Assembly: GCF_001421565.1 (NCBI RefSeq)
Contig: NZ_LMKQ01000001.1
Span: 2,162,604-2,226,603 of the forward strand
DNA from: Agromyces sp. Leaf222
Lineage (GTDB): Bacteria; Actinomycetota; Actinomycetes; Actinomycetales; Microbacteriaceae
Length of the DNA: 64,000 nucleotides
Direction: 5' to 3'
Made by a program: the position numbers and the translations under genes. Every line of letters starts with the position of its first letter. Positions within the stretch are counted from its first letter, which is position 1. The notes under the pieces are model-generated. The model saw only the letters and a list, made by a program, of their open reading frames with translations. It had not been told where the DNA came from and did not search any database. Of the stretch, positions 8,682 to 17,183 are shown one piece after another.

Positions 8682-9590
8682 ATGATCGCCTCCCCGTACG
8701 CCGAGCAGCTCGCTCGCATCCCCGTCAGCGAGCACCGGCTCGACGTCGATGGCACCCAGACGTCCTGGTGGGAGTACGGCCCCGCCGACGCCCCCGTGCT
8801 CGTGCTCGTGCACGGGTTCCGCGGCGACCACCACGGCCTCGAGCCCGTCGTCGCGCAACTGCCGGGGTTCCGCATCATCTCGCCCGACCTCCCGGGCTTC
8901 GGCGCCTCCGACACGTTCGCCACGGGCGCCCACGACCTCGATGCGTACACCGCATGGCTCGGCGCCTTCATCCGCGCCGCCGGCATCGACGGGCCCTACA
9001 CGCTGCTCGGCCACTCGTTCGGCTCGATCGTCACGTCGGCCGCAGTCGCCCGCGGTCTCTCGCCGGAACGCCTGATCCTCGTGAACCCCATCGGCGCCCC
9101 CGCCCTCGAGGGGCCGCGCGGCGTCATGACGCGGCTCGCGGTGCTCTACTACCGGGCTTCGGCCGCGCTGCCCGAACGACCCGGGTTCGCGTTGCTGCGC
9201 AACGGCGCCATCGTGCGGATCATGAGCGTCACCATGGCCAAGACGACCTCGAAGCCGCTGCGCCGGTGGATCCACGACCAGCACGACACCTACTTCTCGG
9301 CGTTCGGCACCCGCGACTCGGTGCTCGAGGGGTTCACGACCTCGGTGAGCCACAATGTCGGCGAGGTCGCCGCCGACATCCACGTGCCGACCCTGCTCAT
9401 CGCCGCCGAGCGCGACGACGTCACCCCGCTGTCGGCCCAGCAGCGGCTCGCGACCGTGTTCCCCGACGCACGCCTCGAGGTGATCCCCGAGGTGGGGCAC
9501 CTGATCCACTACGAGACCCCGGCCACCGCGGCGGCGATGATCCTCGCCTTCCTCGGCTCCGACCAGCTCGACTCGGAGGCTCGCGCGTGA
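8682..9590 (+). CDS. Alpha/beta hydrolase
   Basis: A 302-residue alpha/beta-hydrolase fold protein: oxyanion segment LVHGFRGD, nucleophile elbow GHSFGS (Ser about residue 106), acidic residue in AERDDVTP and catalytic His in EVGHLIHYE. The substrate is unknown. TAGACT at 8667-8672 is followed by the ATG after 9 nt, suggesting a leaderless or nearly leaderless transcript. The stop overlaps the GTG of the glycosyltransferase by 4 bp, so the two are co-translated and may act on the same envelope glycan or lipid (inference from coupling only). Confidence 0.88.
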   Translation: MIASPYAEQLARIPVSEHRLDVDGTQTSWWEYGPADAPVLVLVHGFRGDHHGLEPVVAQLPGFRIISPDLPGFGASDTFATGAHDLDAYTAWLGAFIRAAGIDGPYTLLGHSFGSIVTSAAVARGLSPERLILVNPIGAPALEGPRGVMTRLAVLYYRASAALPERPGFALLRNGAIVRIMSVTMAKTTSKPLRRWIHDQHDTYFSAFGTRDSVLEGFTTSVSHNVGEVAADIHVPTLLIAAERDDVTPLSAQQRLATVFPDARLEVIPEVGHLIHYETPATAAAMILAFLGSDQLDSEARA

Positions 9591-10711
9591 AGGTCGTCGT
9601 CGACTGCCGCTACACCCGCATCGGGCGTCACGACGGCATCAGCCGCTTCACCGCGGGCATCGTCACGGAGCTCGCAAGGCGGCACCCGCTCACCATGCTC
9701 GTGAACGACCACCGACAGCTCGAGATGCTGCCAGACCTGCCGTGGCAGCTCGTGAGCTCCCCGACGAGCATCCGCGAACCACTGGTCGCGTTGCAGGTGC
9801 GTCGAATGCATCCCGACATCGTCTTCTCGCCGATGCAGACCATGGGCTCGCTGGGTCGCGACTACAAGCTGCTCCTCACCCTGCACGACCTGATCTACTA
9901 CGAGAACCCGACCCCGCCGCGCGACCTCCCGTGGCCGGTGCGGATGCTCTGGCGGCTCTACCACCTGGGGTGGTGGCCGCAGCGCATGCTGCTCAACCGC
10001 GCCGACGCCGTGGTCACCGTCTCCGAGACGACCGCCGGCCTGATCCGCGAGCACGAGCTCACCACCCGGCCCGTCACCGTCGTGCCGAACGCGGCCGACG
10101 ACCTCGCCGTGCCCGACCTGCCCCGGGTTCGTCCCGTCGGCCACCGGCTCGTCTACATGGGCTCGTACATGCCGTACAAGAACGTCGACACGCTGGTGCG
10201 CGCGGTCGGCGCGCTGCCCGAGCACGAGCTGCACCTGCTCAGCAAGATCAGCCGCGACGAGCGTGCGCGTCTCACCCGGCTCGCACCGCAGGCCCGCCTC
10301 GTCTTCCACAACGGCGTGACCGATGCCGAGTACGCCGAACTGCTCGGCGGCGCGAGCGCGCTCGTGCACGCCTCGCGCGCCGAGGGCTTCGGCATCCCGC
10401 TCGTCGAGGCCATGCGCCTCGGCACTCCGGTCGTCGTCAGCGACATCCCGATCTTCCGCGAGATCGGCGGCGACGCGGCCGTGTACTTCGACGCCGACTC
10501 GCCCGAGTCGCTCGTCGCCGCACTCTGGGCGCTCGAACGCGGCGACGAATGGGAGCGGCGCTCTGCGGCATCCGTCGAGGTCGCGGCGAAGTACACCTGG
10601 GCCGCATCGGCCGACCGGCTGCTCGAGCTGATGCGTCGTACGGCAGCTCCGGGGTCGCGTCGCCGCCGGTCGCGTCGGCGACGTCGACCGGCGGCTCCCG
10701 CGGTTCGCTGA
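9587..10711 (+). CDS. Glycosyltransferase family 4
   Basis: A 374-residue GT-B enzyme. The C-terminal domain shows YMGSYMPYKNVDTLVRAV and HASRAEGFGIPLVEAMRLG with the paired Glu residues that bind the sugar-nucleotide donor in GT4. The N terminus VVVDCRYTRIGRHDGISRF resembles mannosyl- or rhamnosyl-transferases of surface polysaccharides. The GTG start overlaps the preceding hydrolase stop (GTGA, 9587-9590). The protein ends with an Arg-rich tail of ~20 residues (RRRRSRRRRR) of low complexity that is probably not part of the fold. Donor and acceptor are unknown. Confidence 0.88.
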   Translation: MKVVVDCRYTRIGRHDGISRFTAGIVTELARRHPLTMLVNDHRQLEMLPDLPWQLVSSPTSIREPLVALQVRRMHPDIVFSPMQTMGSLGRDYKLLLTLHDLIYYENPTPPRDLPWPVRMLWRLYHLGWWPQRMLLNRADAVVTVSETTAGLIREHELTTRPVTVVPNAADDLAVPDLPRVRPVGHRLVYMGSYMPYKNVDTLVRAVGALPEHELHLLSKISRDERARLTRLAPQARLVFHNGVTDAEYAELLGGASALVHASRAEGFGIPLVEAMRLGTPVVVSDIPIFREIGGDAAVYFDADSPESLVAALWALERGDEWERRSAASVEVAAKYTWAASADRLLELMRRTAAPGSRRRRSRRRRRPAAPAVR

Positions 10712-10744
10712 GCCGCGTCAGCGCGGCCGAGCCGGGTCGCGGCC

Positions 10745-11353
10745 TCAGCCGGCGGTGCTCGTCACCGCGTCGGGCCACACGAGCGTCAACTCCGCACCAT
10801 CGGCGATCACGTCGTGCACCGACCCGTTGCCGATCACGTACTCGGGCGTCGGAAGGGTCCAGCCGCTGAGGTCGAGCATCAGCGCGTGGATCACCCCGCC
10901 GTGGGTCACCACGATGACGTCGCCGCCCGGGTGGGCCGCCGCGATCTCGACGAGGGCCGCGCGCGCCCGGTCGATCACCGCGGCCCTGGGCTCGAGGCCG
11001 TCGACGACGGCCGCCTGCGCCTCGACCGCCGCGCGCCCACCGTGGTCGAGGCCCTCGAGCACGCCGTAGCTGCGTTCGGCGAGCGCCGCGACCTGCACGG
11101 GCTCCGGCAGGTCGAGCTCCGACGCGATGATCTCGGCGGTCTCGGCCGCCCGCGAGAGCGTGCTCGCGTAGATGCCGCTCCAGGCGATGTCGTCGAGCCC
11201 GGATGCCGCGTCGAGCGCCTGCGCGCGCCCCGCGTCGTTCAACGGGATGTCGGTCGCGCCCTGGATGCGGCGCTGCCGGTTCCAGTCGGTCTCGCCGTGG
11301 CGGACGAGCGCGAGCCGGGTCGTCGAACTGCGGGGGAGGGCTGCGGGGGTCAT
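10745..11353 (-). CDS. Histidine phosphatase family protein
   Basis: A ~202-residue phosphoglycerate-mutase-like protein with the catalytic LVRHGETDWNRQRRIQG block at the N terminus, the acid residue region LAERSYGVLEGLDHGG and the second catalytic His in VVTHGGVIHALM. The family contains cofactor-dependent mutases and broad phosphatases (for example of phospho-sugars); the short length favours phosphatase. I chose the ATG at 11353; a GTG two codons earlier is possible. Its 3' end converges with the glycosyltransferase gene across a 33-bp gap holding a small hairpin (10712-10727). Confidence 0.88.
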   Translation of the reverse strand: MTPAALPRSSTTRLALVRHGETDWNRQRRIQGATDIPLNDAGRAQALDAASGLDDIAWSGIYASTLSRAAETAEIIASELDLPEPVQVAALAERSYGVLEGLDHGGRAAVEAQAAVVDGLEPRAAVIDRARAALVEIAAAHPGGDVIVVTHGGVIHALMLDLSGWTLPTPEYVIGNGSVHDVIADGAELTLVWPDAVTSTAG

Positions 11354-11410
11354 GCTCACACTCTGGCAGACCGACGCGACCGACGATGCCCTCGCCGCAG
11401 CTCGGCAGTC

Positions 11411-11434
11411 GTGGTCGTGGTCGTGGTCGCGGTC
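11411..11434. repeat. Hexanucleotide repeat next to the sirtuin stop
   Basis: Three GTGGTC units plus one GCGGTC (11411-11434) abut and overlap the stop codon of the minus-strand sirtuin gene (11433-11435). They form its immediate 3' untranslated region and lie upstream of the histidine phosphatase gene. Confidence 0.8.
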
Positions 11435-12278
11435 AGGCGATGAGCGCGTCGGCGAAGGCGGTCAGGGTCTCGGTCGTGCCCGCGTCGACCTTGACCGCGG
11501 CACGGCTGTCGCCCTTCGTGATGCCGCGGTTGACGACCACGATGGGCATGCGGCGCCGGCGGGCCAGCTCGATGAGGCGCATGCCCGAGTTCACGACGAG
11601 CGAGGAGCCGGCGACGAGCAGCACGTCGGATCCGCGCACGATCGACGCCGCCGCATCGAACACCTCGACCGGCACGAACTCGCCGAAGAAGACGACGTCG
11701 GGCTTCAGGATGCCGCCGCACACCGTGCACTCGGGGATGACGAGCGATGAGGCGTCGTCGACCTCGACGTCGCCGTCGGGATTCGTGCGGACCGCCGTCT
11801 CGAGGTCGAGCCAGGGGTTCAGGGAGGCGAGCCGGTCGGCGACCGCCTCGCGCGCGAACTGCTGCCCGCAGGTCAGGCAGATCACGCGGTCCATGCCGCC
11901 GTGGAGCTCGACGACCCGACGGCTGCCGGCCTTGCGGTGCAGGCCGTCGACGTTCTGGGTGACGAGTCCGTTCACGAGCCCGGCCGCCTCGAGGGCGGCG
12001 AGGGCGCGATGTCCGTCGTTCGGTCGCGCGGCGCCGAACGCGCGCCACCCGAGGTGACTGCCGGCCCAGTAGCGCTTGCGGGCGTCGGCCGACGCGAGGA
12101 ACGCCTGGAACGTCATCGGCGTGCGCACGGGGGCGCCCTCGCCGCGATAGTCGGGGATGCCCGAGTCGGTGCTGAGTCCGGCGCCGGTGAGCACCGCGAG
12201 GCGCGCTCCGCGAAGCACGTCGATGGCACGGTCGAGCGTCGCGTCGCCGCGAACGGGGATTTCGAGGTCGGATGTCAC
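11433..12278 (-). CDS. Sir2-family NAD-dependent protein deacylase
   Basis: A 281-residue sirtuin. Visible motifs are GAGLSTDSGIPDYRG (NAD binding), TQNVDGLH, the catalytic His in ELHGGMDR, a four-cysteine zinc site (CLTC and CTVC), FFGEFVP and GSSLVVNSG. The long insertion between the two Cys pairs and the overall pattern fit bacterial class II sirtuins. These remove acyl groups from lysines using NAD; the acyl preference is unknown. The GTG at 12278 has a GGGAG ribosome binding site; the longer open frame upstream would run into the promoter region. A TAGAAT (12307-12302) is a plausible -10. Confidence 0.9.
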   Translation of the reverse strand: MTSDLEIPVRGDATLDRAIDVLRGARLAVLTGAGLSTDSGIPDYRGEGAPVRTPMTFQAFLASADARKRYWAGSHLGWRAFGAARPNDGHRALAALEAAGLVNGLVTQNVDGLHRKAGSRRVVELHGGMDRVICLTCGQQFAREAVADRLASLNPWLDLETAVRTNPDGDVEVDDASSLVIPECTVCGGILKPDVVFFGEFVPVEVFDAAASIVRGSDVLLVAGSSLVVNSGMRLIELARRRRMPIVVVNRGITKGDSRAAVKVDAGTTETLTAFADALIA

Positions 12279-12357
12279 CGGTTCTCCCTTCGAATCGTCT
12301 GATTCTATTCGCGTCGGTTTTCGGGTTTGTTTCGGGGACTGGCAGGCTGGGAGAACC

Positions 12358-13179
12358 ATGCACATCGAACGAGTCAGCGATGCGGCATCCGACAGCGTCG
12401 CAGACTATGCGAACCTGACGGATGTCTCGTTGCGCAGCGCGCACGAACCTGCGAACGGCCTGTACATCGCCGAGTCCGCGAAGGTGATCATGCGGGCGAT
12501 CAGGGCCGGGCATCGTCCGCGGTCGGTGCTCATGGAGGAGAAGTGGCTCGCCGGCCTCGAGGCCGCGCTCGAGCCGTTCGACGTGCCGGTGCACCTCGCC
12601 GACGCCGATCAGCTCGAGGCGATCACCGGCTACCGCGTGCACCGCGGTGCGCTCGCCGCCTTCGAGCGCCCGGAACTGCCCGATCCGGCGACACTGCTCG
12701 CGGGCGCGCGTCGCGTCGTCGTGCTCGAGGACATCGTCGACCACACGAACGTCGGGGCGATCTTCCGCTCGGTGGCCGCGCTCGGCGCCGACGCGGTGCT
12801 CGTGACGCCGCGGTGCGCCGACCCGCTCTATCGACGCAGCGTGCGGGTCAGCATGGGCACGGTCTTCCAGGTTCCGTGGACCCGCCTGCCCGAGTGGGGC
12901 GACGCGGTCGACCTGTTGCACGGGGCCGGCTTCACGATCGCCGCGTTGGCGCTCTCCGACCGGTCGATCACCCTGCAGCAACTCGCGGCCGACGCACCCG
13001 AACGCCTCGCGCTCGTGTTCGGCGCCGAGGGCGACGGCCTCAGCCGCACCGCCCTCGACGCGGCCGACGAGGTCGTGCGCATCCCCATGGCGCACGGCGT
13101 CGACTCGCTGAACGTCGCTGCCGCGGCCGCGGTCGTGCTCTACGCGCTGCCGGCCGGGTCGGATGATGCGCATGAGTGA
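12358..13179 (+). CDS. SpoU/TrmH-family RNA 2'-O-methyltransferase
   Basis: A 273-residue SPOUT methyltransferase. It has an N-terminal substrate-binding domain, then VLEDIVDHTNVGAIFRSVAALG (motif 1), LVFGAEGDGLS (motif 2) and IPMAHGVDSLNVAAAAAVVLY (motif 3, the knotted SAM site). The substrate is tRNA or rRNA; which one is not determined by sequence. It diverges from the sirtuin gene across 79 bp and has GGGAGAA just before the ATG. Its 3' end overlaps the start of the carboxypeptidase gene, suggesting cotranscription. Confidence 0.9.
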   Translation: MHIERVSDAASDSVADYANLTDVSLRSAHEPANGLYIAESAKVIMRAIRAGHRPRSVLMEEKWLAGLEAALEPFDVPVHLADADQLEAITGYRVHRGALAAFERPELPDPATLLAGARRVVVLEDIVDHTNVGAIFRSVAALGADAVLVTPRCADPLYRRSVRVSMGTVFQVPWTRLPEWGDAVDLLHGAGFTIAALALSDRSITLQQLAADAPERLALVFGAEGDGLSRTALDAADEVVRIPMAHGVDSLNVAAAAAVVLYALPAGSDDAHE

Positions 13180-14452
13180 GCCCGAGGCGAAGCCGCGAGC
13201 CAGCGCCTCGGTCTACCGGCGCAGGCGCATCGTCGTCTTCACGACCCTGGCGCTGGTGCTCGGGCTGCTGACCACCGCGGGCGTCTACACGTCGAACACG
13301 CTCGGCGCCCCGATCCCGACGGCCGCGCCCCAGGTCGAGGACCCCGAGCCCATCGCCGCAGCGGCCCAGCAGCTCGCGCTGCCCGGCTTCGGCGCCTACG
13401 CGGTCGGTGCGGTCGGCTTCGACGGCCTCCTCGCCGCCGGCAACGACCAGACGCCGATGGCCCTCGCGAGCATCACCAAGGTCATCACGGCGCTCACGGT
13501 GCTCGCCGAGCACCCGATCCCCGAGGGGGAGAGCGGACCCGACATCGAGTACACCGACGCCGACGTCGACATCTACTGGGACATGGTCGCCCAGAACGGC
13601 TCCGTCGCACCCGTCGAGGCCGGCGCGACGCTCACGCTGAAGGAGAGCCTCGAGGCGCTGCTCATCCCGTCGGGCAACAACTACGGCATCTCGATCTCGA
13701 ACTGGGCGTTCGGCTCGGAGGCCGCACTGGCCGAGAAGGCCAACGCCTGGCTCGCCGACCACGGCCTCGCGAACACGCACGTCGTCGACTCGAGCGGCAT
13801 CTCCGACGACAACGTCGGTACGGCGGCCGACATGGTCCGCCTCGGCGAGATCGCCCTCGAGGACCCCACGATCGCCGCCATCGTCGCGTCGAAGAGCGTC
13901 GAGATCCCCGAGCTCGGCACGCTCACGAACTCGAACAAGCTGCTCGGCACGCACGGCATCGACGGCATGAAGACCGGCACGACGGATTTCGCGGCCAACC
14001 TGCTCTTCACCGCGGACTACGCGGTCGGCTCGAGCACCGTGACGGTCGTGGGCGTGCTGCTCGGCGGCGAGAGCCATGACATCATCGACGCCGCCATCGC
14101 CGCGATGCTCGACTCGGTCGTGCCCGGATTCCACGAGGTCGCGCCGCTCGAGGCCAACCAGGTGCTCGCCGAGTACGACACCCCGTGGGGCGAGACCGCG
14201 CGAGCGAGGGCGGCGAGCGGGGCGTCGCTGGTGGTCTGGAACGACACGCCCGTCGACGTCGAGGTGCACGCCGAGCCCGTCACGCTCGCCGTTCGCGGCG
14301 ACGAGGTCGGCACCGCGATCGTGCGCGCGGGCAGCCAGGAGATCACGGTGCCGCTCGTGCTCGACGCGACGCTCGCCGACCCCGGAGCGTGGTGGCGGCT
14401 CACGAACCCCGGTGCGCTCGACGAGCAGGCGGCTCAGTCCGAGACCGAGTAG
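13163..14452 (+). CDS. D-alanyl-D-alanine carboxypeptidase (PBP, S11 family)
   Basis: A ~429-residue penicillin-binding protein. A membrane anchor or signal segment lies at residues ~22-43. The three active-site motifs are present: SITK (Ser nucleophile), SGN and KTG in DGMKTGTTDFA. The enzyme removes the terminal D-Ala from peptidoglycan stem peptides outside the membrane. No C-terminal amphipathic anchor is obvious. The first ATG (13163) was used; the ATG at 13172 is an alternative. It overlaps the methyltransferase 3' end by 17 bp and the convergent SGNH gene by 19 bp. Confidence 0.88.
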   Translation: MMRMSEPEAKPRASASVYRRRRIVVFTTLALVLGLLTTAGVYTSNTLGAPIPTAAPQVEDPEPIAAAAQQLALPGFGAYAVGAVGFDGLLAAGNDQTPMALASITKVITALTVLAEHPIPEGESGPDIEYTDADVDIYWDMVAQNGSVAPVEAGATLTLKESLEALLIPSGNNYGISISNWAFGSEAALAEKANAWLADHGLANTHVVDSSGISDDNVGTAADMVRLGEIALEDPTIAAIVASKSVEIPELGTLTNSNKLLGTHGIDGMKTGTTDFAANLLFTADYAVGSSTVTVVGVLLGGESHDIIDAAIAAMLDSVVPGFHEVAPLEANQVLAEYDTPWGETARARAASGASLVVWNDTPVDVEVHAEPVTLAVRGDEVGTAIVRAGSQEITVPLVLDATLADPGAWWRLTNPGALDEQAAQSETE

Positions 14453-15219
14453 GGCCCGGCATCCGGTCGCTTCGCCGTGATCTGGTCGCCGGAGGACTGG
14501 TGTCGTACGCGGCGCAGCACCCACGGCACGAGGTACTCGCGCGCCCAGGAGAAGTCTTCGACGCGAGCCTGCCGCCACGTCGACGCCGGGACCGGCTCGG
14601 GGTTCGACGGTTCGAGGTCGTTCTCGACGTTGAGCGCCTCGAGCACCATGCGCGCGACCGTGTGGTGGCCGAGGGAGTTCAGGTGCAGCCGATCCGGCGC
14701 CCACATGCGCATGTCCTGGATCTCGGTGAGCGCCCACTGGTCGGCGACGATGCAGTCGTACTTCTTCGCGACGATGCGGAGGTTCTCGTTGTAGATCGCG
14801 ACCTTGCCGCGGATGCCGCGGAACACGTTCGAGAATCCGACGTCGACGCCCGTGAAGATCACGATGGTGGCGTGATCGCGCGAGAGCCGATCGATCGCGT
14901 ACTCGAAGCGCGCGGCGATCTCGTCGGGGTCGGTGCCGGGCCGGATCACGTCGTTGCCGCCCGCGGAGATCGTGATCAGGTCGGGCCGGAGCGCGAGCGC
15001 CGGCTCGATCTGCTCGTCGATGATCTGGCGGATGAGCTTGCCACGCACGGCGAGGTTCGCGTAGGCGAAGTCCTCGGTTCCCCGGCCGAGCACCTCGGCG
15101 ACGCGATCGGCCCAGCCGCGGTGCCCACCGGGCACGGTGGGCTCCGGGTCGCCGATGCCCTCGGTGAACGAGTCGCCGAGGGCGACATATCGGGACCAGG
15201 GGTGCTGCTGCGTGACCAT
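14434..15219 (-). CDS. SGNH/GDSL hydrolase
   Basis: A 261-residue esterase-type protein with block I GDSFTEGIG (Ser nucleophile), block II Gly in NLAVRGKL, block III SAGGNDVIRPG and block V DRLHLNSLGHH with the Asp-His pair. There is no signal peptide, so it is probably cytoplasmic. SGNH hydrolases deacylate many substrates and this one cannot be specified. The start at 15219 (MVTQQHPW) was chosen because the family begins directly before the GDS block. Its last 19 bp overlap the convergent carboxypeptidase gene. Confidence 0.88.
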   Translation of the reverse strand: MVTQQHPWSRYVALGDSFTEGIGDPEPTVPGGHRGWADRVAEVLGRGTEDFAYANLAVRGKLIRQIIDEQIEPALALRPDLITISAGGNDVIRPGTDPDEIAARFEYAIDRLSRDHATIVIFTGVDVGFSNVFRGIRGKVAIYNENLRIVAKKYDCIVADQWALTEIQDMRMWAPDRLHLNSLGHHTVARMVLEALNVENDLEPSNPEPVPASTWRQARVEDFSWAREYLVPWVLRRVRHQSSGDQITAKRPDAGPYSVSD

Positions 15220-15317
15220 TCCACCATTCTGCCAAGCCTGCGGCCGACGCACGCTCCGAGTCGGTCGCAGCGGATCCGGTTCGAGGATGTCGGCGGCCTC
15301 GACTACCCTCGAATCCA

Positions 15318-17117
15318 GTGAGCACTGCGACCCCTTCCGGCGCCCAGCCGGGTACCTCGGCCGCCGAACATCTCTCCCCGTCCTTCCCCGAGCGCGCGGC
15401 GTGGGGCACGGCGAGCAAGCTTCGAGCCTGGCAGGCCGAGGCGCTCGAGCAGTACCTCGGCGACCTCCCGCGCGACTTCCTCGCCGCCGCGACGCCCGGC
15501 GCCGGCAAGACCACGTTCGCCCTGCGGCTCGCGGCCGAGCTCCGCTCGCGTCGCATCATCGACCGCATCACGGTCGTCGCGCCCACCGACCACCTGAAGC
15601 GCCAGTGGGCGGATGCCGCGGCACGCGCCGGGATCCGGCTCGACCCCGGGTTCCGCAACGCGCACGGCAGCATCGCCCGGCACTATCACGGCGTGGCCGT
15701 GACGTACGCGCAGGTCGCCATGCGACCGGCGCTGCACCGCGAGCTCACGGTCTCGGGCCGCACGCTGGTGATCCTCGACGAGGTGCACCACGGCGGCGAC
15801 GCGCTGTCGTGGGGCGACGCGATCCGCGAGGCGTTCGAGCCGGCGACCAAGCGCCTCTCGCTCACCGGCACCCCGTTCCGCTCCGACACGGCGCCGATCC
15901 CCTTCGTCCAGTACGAGCAGGACGCCCACGGCGTGCGCCTCTCGCAGACCGACTACGCCTACGGCTACGGCCGCGCCCTCGCCGACGGCGTCGTGCGTCC
16001 GGTGCTGTTCATGGTCTACGCGGGCCACATGCGCTGGCGCACCAAGGCCGGCGACGAGATGGAGGCCCGGCTCGGCGAGGACAACACGAAGGACATCACC
16101 TCGTCGGCGTGGCGCACCGCGCTCGAACCGACGGGCGAGTGGATCCCCGCCGTGCTCGCGGCTGCCGACCGCCGCCTCACCGAGGTGCGGCACGGCATCC
16201 CCGACGCCGGCGGACTCGTCATCGCGACCGACCAGACCGTCGCCCGCGCCTACGCGAAGATCCTCGAGGACATCTGCGGCGAACCTGTCACCGTCGTGCT
16301 CTCCGACGAGAAGGAGGCGAGCGCGCGCATCGAGGAGTTCTCCGAGAACACCCGGCGCTGGATGGTCGCCGTGCGCATGGTGTCCGAGGGCGTCGACGTG
16401 CCGCGCCTCGCCGTCGGCGTCTACGCCACGAGCAGCTCGACGCCGCTCTTCTTCGCCCAGGCGATCGGGCGCTTCGTGCGTGCGCGCAGACGTGGTGAGA
16501 CGGCATCCGTGTTCCTGCCGAACGTGCCGATCCTCATGGCGCTCGCCTCGCAGATGGAGCTCGAACGCGATCACGCGCTCGACCGGCGCGGCGGTGACGA
16601 CGCCGACGACGACGGGCTCGACGACAGCCTGCTCGAGTCGGCGAACCGCGAGGAGCGTGCGTCGGAGGAGCTCGAGCTCGGCACCTGGCAGGCCATCGGA
16701 TCGGATGCCTCGTTCGACCGCGTGCTCTTCGACGGCACCGAGTTCGGCACGCTCGCCGAGCCCGGCAGCGACGAGGAGTACGACTTCATCGGCATCCCCG
16801 GCCTGCTCGAGCCCGACCAGGTCTCCGAGCTGCTGCGCCACCGTCAGGCCCGCCAGTCCAGGCGCGCGGGCGAGCGGCGCAAGCACGTCGTCGAAGAGGA
16901 GAACCCCGAGCCCGTCGCGCTGTACCGCACGCTGAAAGAGCAACGGGCGCTGCTGAACAGCCTCGTCGGGCTCTGGGCGCGGCACACGGGCGAGGCGCAT
17001 TCGCTCGTGCACGCCGAGCTGCGGCGAGTCTGCGGCGGCCCCGCGGTCGCGCAGGCCACGGTGACGCAGCTGCAGGCGCGTATCGAGCTGCTGCGCCGCC
17101 GCCTCGGCCGAAGCTAG
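15318..17117 (+). CDS. SF2 DEAD/DEAH-box helicase
   Basis: A 599-residue superfamily 2 ATPase: Q/W region KLRAWQAEALEQYL, Walker A ATPGAGKTTFA, DEAH-type box ILDEVHHGGD, motif III LTGTPFRSD and motif VI-like FFAQAIGRFVRARR. The C-terminal ~170 residues form an acidic and charged extension (DDADDDGLDDSLLES, later coiled-coil-like) of unknown role. The architecture matches a conserved actinobacterial helicase related to restriction-type (ResIII) helicases. Nucleic-acid substrate is unknown. The GTG at 15318 follows TACCCT (15304-15309) by 8 nt with no Shine-Dalgarno. Confidence 0.88.
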   Translation: MSTATPSGAQPGTSAAEHLSPSFPERAAWGTASKLRAWQAEALEQYLGDLPRDFLAAATPGAGKTTFALRLAAELRSRRIIDRITVVAPTDHLKRQWADAAARAGIRLDPGFRNAHGSIARHYHGVAVTYAQVAMRPALHRELTVSGRTLVILDEVHHGGDALSWGDAIREAFEPATKRLSLTGTPFRSDTAPIPFVQYEQDAHGVRLSQTDYAYGYGRALADGVVRPVLFMVYAGHMRWRTKAGDEMEARLGEDNTKDITSSAWRTALEPTGEWIPAVLAAADRRLTEVRHGIPDAGGLVIATDQTVARAYAKILEDICGEPVTVVLSDEKEASARIEEFSENTRRWMVAVRMVSEGVDVPRLAVGVYATSSSTPLFFAQAIGRFVRARRRGETASVFLPNVPILMALASQMELERDHALDRRGGDDADDDGLDDSLLESANREERASEELELGTWQAIGSDASFDRVLFDGTEFGTLAEPGSDEEYDFIGIPGLLEPDQVSELLRHRQARQSRRAGERRKHVVEEENPEPVALYRTLKEQRALLNSLVGLWARHTGEAHSLVHAELRRVCGGPAVAQATVTQLQARIELLRRRLGRS

Positions 17118-17183
17118 GCGCGGCATCCGATCCTCCCGGCCAGCCAGCGCGGGGGATGCGTGAGCGGGCCGACGTCTGCGAGC